Assembly (NCBI GenBank): GCA_937863225.1
Contig: CALMEI010000040.1
Location: forward strand, 235,313-299,312
Direction of reading: 5' to 3'
Source: an uncultured Polaromonas sp.
GTDB lineage: Bacteria > Pseudomonadota > Gammaproteobacteria > Burkholderiales > Burkholderiaceae_C
Length of the DNA stretch: 64,000 bases
Made by a program: the position numbers and the translations under genes. This document shows positions 18,306-27,223 of this stretch, one piece after another; position 1 is the first letter of the stretch, and every line of letters begins with the position of its first letter. The notes below the pieces were generated by a model. It worked only from the letters and a program-made list of their open reading frames with translations, ran no database searches and was not told the DNA's origin.

Positions 18306-19874
18306 TTATGCGTAATACCGTGCCAAATAGTCTTCAAAGCTGCCTTGGTCATTTGATTCCAAACGCAGTTGCTCTTGCATCGAGTCCTTGGCGCTTTGTT
18401 CAAACTCTAGTAAACGCTGCGCTTCCAAGGGCGTTTGCAAGAGGCTTTGCTGATGTTGCTGCGCCATATGTTTGGCGTATTTGAAATAGCCACCGTGTGC
18501 TTTGGCATATTGCAAGACTTGGGCTGACGGTGTTAAATCGGGGTTGTCTATACGTTGGCGCAGGCTTGCCCAAGTTTTGGCATAAGCGTCGCCGCCATAG
18601 GCCGCATCCAACATGTTGGCAAAGGCTTGCATATCGTCAAACAATTCATGTGCGATGGGTCTGAACGGCTGTTCGCGGTTGTGCACCAACAGGTGCAGAT
18701 TGGGATTGCGCCCCTCATTCACAATGCGGCGTTTGTTTTCGTCGTTTTCAGCTTGCTCGCGTGCACTGATGGCTGGGCTGTCGCGGAACAAACACATCAG
18801 TAAAAGCATATCAGCAAACTGGCTTTGGTCTGGCGTGATGCCTATGTCAACCATGGGGTTCAAATCAAATAAACGCACTTCCACGTATTCAACGCCCTCT
18901 TGTCGCAAGGCTTTGGCAGGACGTGAGCCGCGCTGGCTCACGCGCTTGGGACGAATGCCAGCGTAAAACTCATTTTCAACTTGCAACAGATTCGCATTGA
19001 GTTGCTGCCAGTGACCGTCCTCTTTGTTCTTAATACCCAATTCTTGATAAAACGGGTCTGGCGTGCGTATCGCTGCTTCTAGGGCATTGGTGTATTCGGC
19101 CAATGAATTGAAGCTGACATGCAGCTGATCTTGCGCACGGTTTTGGTATCCCAAGTCACTCATGCGCAAGCTGGTGGCATATGGGCCATACAAAGTGCCT
19201 GGTACCAGTTCATCTAAATCTGATTTTCGTCCTTGCAAAAATGATTCGCAAATGGCCGGCGATGCGCCAAACAAATACGGTATGAGCCAACCGTAACGTT
19301 GAAAATTGCGGATTAAACCAAAATAACGATCAGAAATGAACTCTTGCAAACTCAAATCTGAATTGAAATTGGTATACAGCGTTTCCCAAAACGCCATAGG
19401 CAAAGACCAGTTGTAGTGTGCCCCTGCAATGGTTTGCATGTGCCTTCCATAGCGCAAACCCAATCCTTCGCGGTACACATACTTCATTTTGGCAGAGTGT
19501 GACGTGCCATAGTAGGCGAGCGGAATATCAGCGTCTTTACTTAAGACACAGGGCATAGATCCCGCCCACATCATTTCATCTTTGAGTTGTGCCGCGCTGA
19601 ACCGGTGAATTTCGTGCAAAAACTTCAACGGAAAATTTGGGTCAGTCGATGGTGGTGTGATGAACTCCAGCAACGCCTCGGAGTAATCGGTAGTGATCCA
19701 CGGGTGCGTCAATTTTGATCCCAAACTCGTGGGGTGCGGCGTCATGGCCAACTTGGCGTTCAGATCCACACGCAGGCACTCGCGCTCATACCCGCGCTGA
19801 ATACCCCGCAGCAAAGCCGCTTTGTCTGCTTTTGTAAACTGGCTGACTTCGCTACAGCAAGTGAATTTCAACAT
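18306..19874 (-). CDS. gshA: Glutamate-cysteine ligase
   Basis: A 522-residue enzyme of the E. coli GshA type that ligates glutamate and cysteine in the first step of glutathione synthesis. Recognisable blocks are RGYERECLRVD (substrate and Mg binding), TDYSEALLEFITPP, GAHYNWSLP and EYVEVRLFDLNP. It is the same length class as the enterobacterial enzyme (518). It stands alone; gshB is not in the window. Glutathione made here would feed the formaldehyde pathway encoded at 27.2-29.2 kb. Confidence 0.93.
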   Translation of the reverse strand: MLKFTCCSEVSQFTKADKAALLRGIQRGYERECLRVDLNAKLAMTPHPTSLGSKLTHPWITTDYSEALLEFITPPSTDPNFPLKFLHEIHRFSAAQLKDEMMWAGSMPCVLSKDADIPLAYYGTSHSAKMKYVYREGLGLRYGRHMQTIAGAHYNWSLPMAFWETLYTNFNSDLSLQEFISDRYFGLIRNFQRYGWLIPYLFGASPAICESFLQGRKSDLDELVPGTLYGPYATSLRMSDLGYQNRAQDQLHVSFNSLAEYTNALEAAIRTPDPFYQELGIKNKEDGHWQQLNANLLQVENEFYAGIRPKRVSQRGSRPAKALRQEGVEYVEVRLFDLNPMVDIGITPDQSQFADMLLLMCLFRDSPAISAREQAENDENKRRIVNEGRNPNLHLLVHNREQPFRPIAHELFDDMQAFANMLDAAYGGDAYAKTWASLRQRIDNPDLTPSAQVLQYAKAHGGYFKYAKHMAQQHQQSLLQTPLEAQRLLEFEQSAKDSMQEQLRLESNDQGSFEDYLARYYA

Positions 19875-19892
19875 GGTGCTGTCGCAGTGTGT

Positions 19893-20354
19893 TTATTTGC
19901 CATTCACACCCAATAATTCAACCTCAAAATGCAGTGTTGCATTGGGTGGCACTGCACTGCCTGCGCCGCGTGCACCATATGCGATTTCGGGTGGGCAAGT
20001 CAATTTTGCTTTGCCGCCCACTTTCATTTTTTGCACCCCTTCAGTCCAGCATGGAATAACGCGGTTCAATGGAAATTCAAGCGGTGTGTTGCGTTTAAAA
20101 GAACTGTCAAATTCGGTACCATTGGGCAATGTGCCACGGTAGTGCACTTTCACCGTATCGTTACTATTAGGTTGCGTACCTGTGCCATTTTTCAGGGACA
20201 AATACACCAAACCGCTGTTGGTTTTGATAGCACCGGGTTCTTTGGCCGCTTTGGCAGCTGCATCCGATTGCGCCCATACATGTGAGCTGAATAGACTTAA
20301 ACACCCTATTGCAACTGCGCAGCAAGCATTTTTCAAAAGTTTTGATTTGTTCAT
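19893..20354 (-). CDS. Exported FKBP-type peptidyl-prolyl isomerase
   Basis: A 153-residue protein with a signal peptide (CCAVAIGCLSLFSSHVWAQ) and one FKBP domain: VKVHYRGTLPNGTEFDSSFKRNTPLEFPLNRVIPCWTEGVQKM and a late IAYGARGAG-PNATLHFEVELL. It should catalyse proline cis-trans isomerisation in the periplasm. It lies 18 bp upstream of gshA on the same strand and may share its transcript. Confidence 0.9.
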   Translation of the reverse strand: MNKSKLLKNACCAVAIGCLSLFSSHVWAQSDAAAKAAKEPGAIKTNSGLVYLSLKNGTGTQPNSNDTVKVHYRGTLPNGTEFDSSFKRNTPLEFPLNRVIPCWTEGVQKMKVGGKAKLTCPPEIAYGARGAGSAVPPNATLHFEVELLGVNGK

Positions 20355-20466
20355 GATTGATAAAAAGATTCAAGTGATGGGTTGAGATTGGTTTTTGAGA
20401 TTATCTTAGCAATTATTCATGCGGTGCGTTGGAATATGGGTATTGCGCGACTTCGTTAGCATGCAA

Positions 20467-20964
20467 TTAAGCATGTCGTCCTCGGTTCGCCTTGGGCCAA
20501 TCGTGTGCCAATTGCATAATTTCAGCTTGCTCTTGTAATTTTTCAAGCAACATGTCTAACTGCATCACTTCCGCTGCTGTTAATCCACCAATTAACTCGG
20601 CATGAATTTTTAAGACTTGCGGAAACATGCCGTCGTACAACGCATATCCCGACTCGGTCAACGCCAATTGCGCTTTGCGTCTGTCACTAGAAAGAATTTT
20701 GCGTTGCAGCAGCTTTTTTTGCACCAAGGTGGTAATGGCTTTAGAGGTGCGCGAGCGGTCTAGTTGCGCGCAATCGGCCAATTCCGACGATAAGAGATTT
20801 TTGTATTGTGCCAGTGCAGCCAACACGCGCCATTCGCGCCGTGTGATGCCAAAACGCCCTTCACACAATCGAATAATAGGTGCACCCCCAGCACTCAACA
20901 ACCGGTTGATGCGGTACAACAATAAATCCCCAATGACCCTTGGGTGTTCAAGATGATGGTACAT
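20467..20964 (-). CDS. MarR family transcriptional regulator
   Basis: A 165-residue winged-helix regulator. The recognition region is LLSSELADCAQLDRSRTSKAITTLVQKKLL, followed by the wing SSDRRKAQLALTESGYALYD. It is divergent from the Bug-Bug-sulfatase genes across a 119-bp gap containing a palindrome, so it most likely controls that operon and itself. Its effector may be a compound imported or released by the operon. Confidence 0.88.
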   Translation of the reverse strand: MYHHLEHPRVIGDLLLYRINRLLSAGGAPIIRLCEGRFGITRREWRVLAALAQYKNLLSSELADCAQLDRSRTSKAITTLVQKKLLQRKILSSDRRKAQLALTESGYALYDGMFPQVLKIHAELIGGLTAAEVMQLDMLLEKLQEQAEIMQLAHDWPKANRGRHA

Positions 20965-20997
20965 GTCTCGTAATTTACTAGGGTAAACGATAGGGGT

Positions 20998-21018
20998 AAT
21001 TGATTAGAACAATCAATT
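20998..21018. promoter_or_regulatory. Candidate MarR operator
   Basis: Inverted repeat AATTGATT (20998-21005), 5-nt spacer, AATCAATT (21011-21018). It lies in the gap between the MarR gene and the first Bug gene. Size, A/T richness and position fit a MarR-type operator; no binding data exist. Confidence 0.5.
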
Positions 21019-21083
21019 GTGAACGAATTAGACTCTGGTTTCTACTAGGCAATAACCCACCCCATTTCTATGGAGCGAAATAG

Positions 21084-22061
21084 ATGATGATTCACCATTT
21101 ATCAAACAGCAAACTAGTCAAAGTTTTATTATCTGCTACTGTACTGATACTAGCCTTGGCCGCCAATGCCCAAGACAAACCCGCGTTAAGAATATTGGTT
21201 GGCTTCCCACCCAGTGGTTCTGCCGACACCATTGCCAGACAAATTGGCAACGCCATGAAGGACGACTACAGCAGCGTGACCATCGATAACAAGCCAGGCG
21301 CTGCGGGGCGCATCGCATTACAGCAACTTAAAGCCGCTAAACCTGATGGTCAAACAGTGATTATTTTGCCCAGCGGACCTATGGTGTTGTTTCCGCATGT
21401 CTATAAAAACGTAGGCTACGACGCGGTGAAAGACTTCACTCCGATTTCCTTATTGGCGCGCTTTCAATTTGGCATTGTGTCTGGTCCCTCCAGCAATGTG
21501 AAATCGATTACTGAGATGTTGGCCAAAGCGAAGACAGATAAAAAATCAGCTACGTATGGCACACCTGGCGCTGGTTCTTTGCCCCACTTTTTGGGCGTGC
21601 TGTTAGAACAAAGCGCTGGTGTTGAGCTCACGCATGTCCCATTCCAAGGTGGCGCCCCTGCGAATACTGCATTACTGGGTGGTCATGTGGGCTACAAGAT
21701 GGATGTGATTTCCGAAACGGCCGCCTTCCATCGTGATGGCAAAGTACGCATTATTGCTGTCACGGGTAGCAAACGAGATGCACAAGTGCCTGAAGTGCCC
21801 ACACTGAAAGAGCAAGGCATCAACATGGAAGCCACCGCTTGGTTTGCCATGTATGGACCTGCAGGTATGTCCGCACAAACACTGGCCAAAATTGAAGACC
21901 AAGTGCGTAAAGCGGTCAATCGTCCTGAGGTGCGTGAACAATTAGTTAAATTAGGCAATGAACCCGTGGGATCAACTTCGCAAGAATTAGCAACCATTCA
22001 AAAAGCAGATTTTGCGCGTTGGGAAAAACCGATTAAGGCGACAGGCATTCAGTTGGATTAA
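21084..22061 (+). CDS. Bug family solute-binding protein (TctC-like), first of two
   Basis: A 325-residue periplasmic binding protein with a signal peptide (VLLSATVLILALAANAQ). Bug signatures are RILVGFPPSGSADTIARQI (the first ligand loop), NKPGAAGRIA, and the second loop TYGTPGAGSLPHFLG with THVPFQGGAP. Bug proteins mostly bind carboxylates or amides for TctAB-type transport. No TctA or TctB membrane genes are nearby, which is common for Bug genes in Burkholderiales. GGAG lies at 21072. Confidence 0.88.
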   Translation: MMIHHLSNSKLVKVLLSATVLILALAANAQDKPALRILVGFPPSGSADTIARQIGNAMKDDYSSVTIDNKPGAAGRIALQQLKAAKPDGQTVIILPSGPMVLFPHVYKNVGYDAVKDFTPISLLARFQFGIVSGPSSNVKSITEMLAKAKTDKKSATYGTPGAGSLPHFLGVLLEQSAGVELTHVPFQGGAPANTALLGGHVGYKMDVISETAAFHRDGKVRIIAVTGSKRDAQVPEVPTLKEQGINMEATAWFAMYGPAGMSAQTLAKIEDQVRKAVNRPEVREQLVKLGNEPVGSTSQELATIQKADFARWEKPIKATGIQLD

Positions 22062-22113
22062 TTGTTTTAAAAGTTAATAGCAAAACTTCACAAAATCGGA
22101 TAAGGACATGGCT

Positions 22114-23088
22114 ATGAAGCGTCGGGAAGTACTAATTGCAGGTTTCGCGTTATCGTTGTCGGGAGCCGTCAGTGCGCAAAGTTACCCTTCAAAGCCTATT
22201 CGTATATTGATAGGCGTGCCAGCTGGCGGCACACAAGATGTGCTTACTCGTGTCATGATTGACGCAATGCGCGGCAGCATGGGTAACATCATCATCGAAA
22301 ACAAAGCGGGTGCAGCGGGGCGAATAGCCGCAGAAACCGTCCAAAATGCGCCGCCGGACGGTTACACCTTGCTGTTGGGCCCCGCAAGTGTGATGACAAT
22401 ATTTCCCAGTGTTTACGACAAACTAAATTACGACCCTATCAATGACTTTGCGCCAATCATCAACGCTGCAAGTTTTGAGCTTGGCATGGTGGTGAACAAA
22501 GATGTGCCAGCAAAAAACCTTACTGAATTCATTGCGTGGGCTAAAACACAAGGCAATATGGGAGATAAAGTGAACTTTGCCTCATATGGCGCTGGTACAC
22601 CTTCGCATTTTTTGGGTGAGATGCTGAATCAATCAGCAGGTTTGAAAATGGTGCACGTGCCTTACAGGGGTTCGACGCCTGCGCGGCAAGATGTCATGGG
22701 CGGGCAAGTGCAGGTCTATTTCGACACAGTCGGTGGCGCCATTACCATGGAACAAACTGGACGCGTCAAAGTGCTGGCCACCAGTGGTGTCAAACGCTCG
22801 CCTCCCATGCCCAATATTCCTACTTTTGTGGAGCAAGGTCACAAGGATGTCAAAGCATCTGCGTGGTTTTCTTACTTTGCCCCAATCAAAACACCCAAGC
22901 CCGTGATCGACAAACTGCGTAGCGAATTCATGAAAGCTGTGAATACCCGCGAAGTGCGTCAGCAATTGCTGGCCAATGGGATGTACCCTGTTGGTGATGA
23001 CCATGTTGTATTAACCAAAACCATGCGTGAGGATACTGCTCGCTGGGCAGCGTTAACCAAGTCAACTGGATTCAAAGTACAAAATTGA
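22114..23088 (+). CDS. Bug family solute-binding protein, second of two
   Basis: A 324-residue Bug protein, clearly a diverged paralogue of the preceding one: PIRILIGVPAGGTQDVLTRVM, NKAGAAGRIA, FASYGAGTPSHFLGEML and VHVPYRGSTPARQD occupy the same positions. The signal peptide starts MKRREVLIAGFALSLSGAVSAQ. The ATG at 22114 is 7 nt from AAGGA, while the upstream ATG at 22108 is only 1 nt away, so 22114 is preferred. Its TGA is directly followed by the sulfatase ATG. Confidence 0.88.
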   Translation: MKRREVLIAGFALSLSGAVSAQSYPSKPIRILIGVPAGGTQDVLTRVMIDAMRGSMGNIIIENKAGAAGRIAAETVQNAPPDGYTLLLGPASVMTIFPSVYDKLNYDPINDFAPIINAASFELGMVVNKDVPAKNLTEFIAWAKTQGNMGDKVNFASYGAGTPSHFLGEMLNQSAGLKMVHVPYRGSTPARQDVMGGQVQVYFDTVGGAITMEQTGRVKVLATSGVKRSPPMPNIPTFVEQGHKDVKASAWFSYFAPIKTPKPVIDKLRSEFMKAVNTREVRQQLLANGMYPVGDDHVVLTKTMREDTARWAALTKSTGFKVQN

Positions 23089-24426
23089 ATGGTAGCCACC
23101 TTGAATCGCCCGAACATCATCTTCATCGTTGCCGATGACCTGGGCTTTGCTGACTTAGGCTGCTACGGCGGCAGGGATGCCAAGTTTGGCAAAATCTCCC
23201 CCGTTTTGGACGCTTTGGCTGCCAATGGCAACAAGTTCACGCAGGGTTATAGCAATTCGCCAGTGTGTTCACCCACGCGCTATGGGCTGATGACAGCACG
23301 CTCCCAATACCGTTTACGCGGCGCGGCGGAAGAGCCGATGAACAGCAAAAGCCGCCACAGCACTGTGCTGGGATTGCCGCCTGAGCACCCCACCTTGCCA
23401 TCGTTGCTCAGAGACAGTGGCTACCGCACAGCCTTGATTGGCAAATGGCACTTGGGCTACCCACCCAGTTTTGGCCCGCTGCGCTCAGGTTACGAAGAAT
23501 TCATTGGCCCCATGGCAGGCGGGGTGGATTACTTTACCCATGCCAATTCTGCCGGCCACCACGACATGTATGTGGGTGAGGAAGAAAAGCGTGTTGAAGG
23601 CTATTTGACAGATTTGATCTCCCAGCGCTCGGTTGATTACGTCAACCGCATGGCTGCTGACGCCAAATCTGGCACACCGTTTTTTTTGAGCATGCACTAC
23701 ACCGCACCGCATTGGCCGTGGGAAACTCGAGACGACGAGGCCTTGTCAACCGAGGTCAAAAACAATCTCTTCCACCTGCACGGTGGCAATATCCACACCT
23801 ACCAGCGAATGATTCACCACATGGACGAGGGCATTGGCCACGTCATCGACGCGTTGCGTGCCAACGGTTTGGTGGACAACACTTTGGTGGTTTTCACCAG
23901 TGACAACGGCGGCGAGCGCTTCTCTGACAATTGGCCGCTGGTTGGCGGAAAGATGGATTTAACCGAAGGTGGCATACGCGTGCCCTGGATAGCGCACTGG
24001 CCAGCGGTGATTGCCAAAGGAGGCGTGAGCTCTCAGCAGTGCATGACGATGGACTGGTCGGCCACCATGCTGGATGTCGCTGGCGTGCCAGCTCACCCCG
24101 ATTTTCCACTCGATGGCATCTCGGTGTTACCCGTTTTAAAAGACACGACGCACCAGTTCCATCGTCCGCTGTATTGGCGCATGAACCATCGCAATCAATG
24201 TGCGATGCGGGTGGATGATTGGAAATACCTCAAGGTTGACGACAATGAATACCTCTTCAATATCACCACCGATGCGCGCGAACGTGCCAATCTAAGTAAT
24301 CACCAATCCGATCGTCTAGAAACAATGCGCACAGCCTGGGAAGATTGGAACTCGACTATGCCGCCCATTCCGGCTGATGCGACGGTCAGCCTTGGCTACT
24401 CTGTCAAACACATGCCACAACGCTAG
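23089..24426 (+). CDS. Sulfatase (arylsulfatase-like), cytoplasmic
   Basis: A 445-residue type I sulfatase. The modified Cys is C60 in CSPTR, the formylglycine motif CxPxR. Metal ligands are DD at 16-17 (FIVADDLGFADLG) and FTSDNGG later; KWHLG and HYTAPHWPWE are further active-site blocks. There is no signal peptide, so it should act in the cytoplasm on an imported sulfate ester. It begins at the base after the second Bug stop, implying tight coupling. The formylglycine-generating enzyme is not in the window. Confidence 0.87.
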   Translation: MVATLNRPNIIFIVADDLGFADLGCYGGRDAKFGKISPVLDALAANGNKFTQGYSNSPVCSPTRYGLMTARSQYRLRGAAEEPMNSKSRHSTVLGLPPEHPTLPSLLRDSGYRTALIGKWHLGYPPSFGPLRSGYEEFIGPMAGGVDYFTHANSAGHHDMYVGEEEKRVEGYLTDLISQRSVDYVNRMAADAKSGTPFFLSMHYTAPHWPWETRDDEALSTEVKNNLFHLHGGNIHTYQRMIHHMDEGIGHVIDALRANGLVDNTLVVFTSDNGGERFSDNWPLVGGKMDLTEGGIRVPWIAHWPAVIAKGGVSSQQCMTMDWSATMLDVAGVPAHPDFPLDGISVLPVLKDTTHQFHRPLYWRMNHRNQCAMRVDDWKYLKVDDNEYLFNITTDARERANLSNHQSDRLETMRTAWEDWNSTMPPIPADATVSLGYSVKHMPQR

Positions 24427-24501
24427 CAACGCTGTCGTGTGGCATGCGATTTAGCGCGAAGTGACTGGTTTAATCCAGCACTTGCTGCTTTTACTGAAGG
24501 T

Positions 24502-25077
24502 TTATTGCTTAACCGCTTCTGCTTGAATCACGATACGCACGTTTTTAGGAAAGCCCCAATCCACACCATAGTTGAGTCCAAATGCGGTACGGTCTATGGT
24601 CGCTTCAAAATCGCCACCACAAACTTCGCGCTTGAGCATTGGGCTGTTGTAGCAATTGAACTGTGTGGCTTTGAGAGTGACTGGGTTTGTTTTGCCCATC
24701 AATGTCAAATTGCCAGCCACTTCGCTGACTTTGTCGCCATTGAATGTCATGCTTGTTGAGACAAATTTGGCAGTTGGGAATTGCGCCACATTGAACAAAT
24801 CTGCACTTTGCAAATGCTTGTCAAATGCAGCCGTTCCAGAATTGATCGATGCAATGTCTAAAGTAATTTCGACAGAACCCTTTTTGGCAGCACGATCAAA
24901 TTCAATTTTGCCTTCTTTTTTATCAAAGCGACCACGGTTGGTGGTAGTACCAAAATGACCAATCTCAAACGTCGCAAAGGTGTGTGTACCATCGATGGCA
25001 TAAGGTGCCGCTTGTACAGATTGTGCGCCTGCAAACAAAGCTGCAGCTGCGGTGATGGATAAAGCGAATTGACGCAT
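24502..25077 (-). CDS. YceI family periplasmic protein
   Basis: A 191-residue protein with a signal peptide (MRQFALSITAAAALFAGAQSVQA) and a YceI lipocalin-like barrel: YAIDGTHTFATFEIGHFG, then repeated beta strands and DWGFPKNVRIVIQAEA. YceI proteins bind polyprenyl chains such as ubiquinone. The ATG at 25077 has GGAG upstream; a TTG at 25092 lies too close to that site. It ends the cytochrome b561-YceI-YceI run. Confidence 0.9.
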   Translation of the reverse strand: MRQFALSITAAAALFAGAQSVQAAPYAIDGTHTFATFEIGHFGTTTNRGRFDKKEGKIEFDRAAKKGSVEITLDIASINSGTAAFDKHLQSADLFNVAQFPTAKFVSTSMTFNGDKVSEVAGNLTLMGKTNPVTLKATQFNCYNSPMLKREVCGGDFEATIDRTAFGLNYGVDWGFPKNVRIVIQAEAVKQ

Positions 25078-25137
25078 TTTTAAAATCTCCAATTTAAGGT
25101 TAAGGGAAGGGAACGAAAACTATTGACAGCGAAAGCT

Positions 25138-25710
25138 CTATAACTTGCCAACACCGTTCAAAGCGATTTTGAATTTGACTTGAACCGGGTCAGCCACCAT
25201 TGAGGTGTCAGCCCATTCGTTTTCGCCAATTTTGAAAGTTAAACGCTTGATGGCAAACGTGCCAATGGCTGTGGTGACAGCGCCTGCTTGGGTCATGGCA
25301 ACTGGTACAACCACATCTTGCGACACGCCTTTGATGCTCAATTTGCCTTGCACCTCAAACTTGCCGCCACCCAGCGCTTTGATGCTGCTGGACGCAAAGC
25401 TGGCTTGCGGAAATTTGGCTGTGTTAAACCAAGGTGCTTTGGGTAGCTCAGCATCTGTGGCTTTATCGCCCAATGTTGCGCTGGCAATATCTATGGTGAA
25501 GGCAACTTTGCTGGCAGCGAGTTTGCTGGCATCAAAATTAATTTGGGCATCAAACTTGGTGAATTTGCCATCCACCGGCACACCCATTTGTTTGAATGTG
25601 AAACCGACTTCACTTTGTGCTGCCAATAGTTTTTGCTGTGCATACACGGCTGGTGTGAACAGACTCACCGCACTGACGATGATCGATAAAAAAGTTAGAC
25701 TGGATTTCAT
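25138..25710 (-). CDS. YceI family periplasmic protein
   Basis: A 190-residue paralogue of the next gene, with a signal peptide (SSLTFLSIIVSAVSLFTPAVYAQ) and a YceI core starting LLAAQSEVGFTFKQMGVPVDGKFTKFDAQINFD. The ATG at 25710 follows GAGGAAAATTACC, so it is preferred over an ATG at 25728. Its neighbour cytochrome b561 is a usual partner, which suggests an isoprenoid-quinone or redox role in the periplasm. Confidence 0.9.
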   Translation of the reverse strand: MKSSLTFLSIIVSAVSLFTPAVYAQQKLLAAQSEVGFTFKQMGVPVDGKFTKFDAQINFDASKLAASKVAFTIDIASATLGDKATDAELPKAPWFNTAKFPQASFASSSIKALGGGKFEVQGKLSIKGVSQDVVVPVAMTQAGAVTTAIGTFAIKRLTFKIGENEWADTSMVADPVQVKFKIALNGVGKL

Positions 25711-25728
25711 GGTAATTTTCCTCAACAT

Positions 25729-26328
25729 TCAAAAACGATTCGGCAACATGCGACGGATTAAGTTGTCTTTGTCGACGAACTGATGCCTCAGCGCTGCGCC
25801 AATGTGCAGCACAGCCAGCACCATCAAAGCCATAGCAGAGATTTCATGCAGTTCTTTGATTTGTTTGGCAAATTCTTTGTCTACAGCCAACAAGTCGGGT
25901 AAAGGCAGTACGCCAAACAGGACGATTGGAAAACCTGCCGCCGAGCTGTACGCCCAACCAATCAGTGGCACAGCAAAGAAGAGCAGGTACATCACGTGGT
26001 GGGTGGCGTGGTAGACACGGTTTTGCCAAGTTGGCATGGCTTGTTCGATAGCTGCAGGCAATGCGGGTGGACGGTGTGTGAGACGCCACAGCAAACGCAA
26101 CACCGTTAAAAATAAAAAACAAATACCCGCCCATTTATGGTAGTTGTAGAGCTTCAAACGCTCTGGCGAGAACGGCAATTCATGCATGTACACACCCAAA
26201 GCAAACATGGCAAATATCGACAGCCCCAAAAACCAATGTAAGACAATGGCGACTGTGGAATAACGTGATTCACCCATTGCCTGCTCTGGCTGAGATGGTG
26301 TTTCCTGAGTTTGAAGTTTGGTTTTCAA
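25729..26328 (-). CDS. Cytochrome b561 family membrane protein
   Basis: A 199-residue protein with four membrane spans and histidines placed for two b-type haems: H31 (VLHWFLG), H64 (YNYHKWAG), a cluster in YHATHHVMYLLFF, and LAVLHIGAALRH near the end. Family members exchange electrons between quinone and periplasmic partners. Its stop is directly followed by the first yceI gene. The 251-bp region upstream (26329-26579) is A/T-rich and holds one dispersed repeat. Confidence 0.9.
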   Translation of the reverse strand: MKTKLQTQETPSQPEQAMGESRYSTVAIVLHWFLGLSIFAMFALGVYMHELPFSPERLKLYNYHKWAGICFLFLTVLRLLWRLTHRPPALPAAIEQAMPTWQNRVYHATHHVMYLLFFAVPLIGWAYSSAAGFPIVLFGVLPLPDLLAVDKEFAKQIKELHEISAMALMVLAVLHIGAALRHQFVDKDNLIRRMLPNRF

Positions 26329-26536
26329 CGCGGTCTATTTGGCATTTTCATGCCCAATGTTTGTTAATAGGATGGTAGTGTAGAAGCCAACTAATGCAAA
26401 AAGATGCAATATTATTGAATTAATCAGTCAATTTATTTGAATAAAATCAACCGCATCAACATCATAAAACTTCAGTGCACCGAATAACAGCAATCTTTTA
26501 AAATACTGTCAATGATTCATGTTTTAATGATGAAAT

Positions 26537-26587
26537 TTGCCTCTAGGCGGCGTATTTATTGCCTACAGTGCTATGTTATTTATAGCA
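26537..26587 (+). repeat. Double-hairpin dispersed repeat, copy 3 (overlaps a gene end)
   Basis: Plus-orientation copy with GGCGGCGTATTTATTGCCTA and the TGCTAT...ATAGCA hairpin. Its distal end supplies the last two codons and the TAA stop of the minus-strand thioredoxin-fold gene. Confidence 0.88.
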
Positions 26588-27173
26588 AATCAGCGATAAA
26601 GTCCCACCATGCTGCAGGAATGCGGCCATTTTGGCCAGCGACCACTTTGCCATTTTTATCCAACACATAGGTCAAAGGCAATTGATTTTTGGGTATCAGT
26701 CCCACGTTGACACTGGATTTGTAGTTGCCATCCCCCGTCCAAAGCTGCACAAAGCGCTGTTTAACGGGTACAGACTGACTGACAATGGCGTTATAGCTGT
26801 CCACATCGCTCATGCGTTTGTCAGCGCTGACCAACACCAGTTCAAACGGTTTGTCCGCCCAGCCTCGGATGTTTTCACGCAGCTCAGGCATTTGGTCGCG
26901 GCACACTGCGCAATCGGTTGTCCAAAACATCAACACCACCACTTTGCCTTTCAGTGATGCAAGTTGGAATGGCTTTTTATCGAAGGTAAGACCTGATACC
27001 ACTGGTTCGGAGCCGATGGCAACAGATTGACCGCTTGTCAACGCATTGGCTGGTTTGGCATTGCTTGACTGCGCGTCAACCTGCCCAACTGCTATCAACA
27101 ACAATGTAAATACCAGCCGCAACAAGACGATTGGCTGGTATTGTGCAAAATCATGTCTGTATTGACCCATCAT
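26580..27173 (-). CDS. TlpA-like thioredoxin-fold protein
   Basis: A 197-residue exported protein. A hydrophobic segment (residues 14-31, IVLLRLVFTLLLIAVGQVDA) acts as signal or anchor. The redoxin domain has C88-A-V-C91 after VVVLMFWTTD and a cis-Pro loop (QLPLTYVLDKNGKV). A periplasmic reductant role, as in cytochrome c maturation or stress defence, is possible. The C-terminus DFIADLL is closed by a stop codon inside a dispersed repeat, so the ancestral end may have differed. Confidence 0.82.
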   Translation of the reverse strand: MMGQYRHDFAQYQPIVLLRLVFTLLLIAVGQVDAQSSNAKPANALTSGQSVAIGSEPVVSGLTFDKKPFQLASLKGKVVVLMFWTTDCAVCRDQMPELRENIRGWADKPFELVLVSADKRMSDVDSYNAIVSQSVPVKQRFVQLWTGDGNYKSSVNVGLIPKNQLPLTYVLDKNGKVVAGQNGRIPAAWWDFIADLL

Positions 27174-27223
27174 CGGCCTTTATTCGTTTGTCGAATAAGG
27201 TAGTCGACTCAGTGATGGGAATA

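Noticed and set aside
22077..22095. A further copy of the double-hairpin repeat before the second Bug gene
   Set aside because: Only TTAATAGCA-like bases are shared, and neither hairpin can form.
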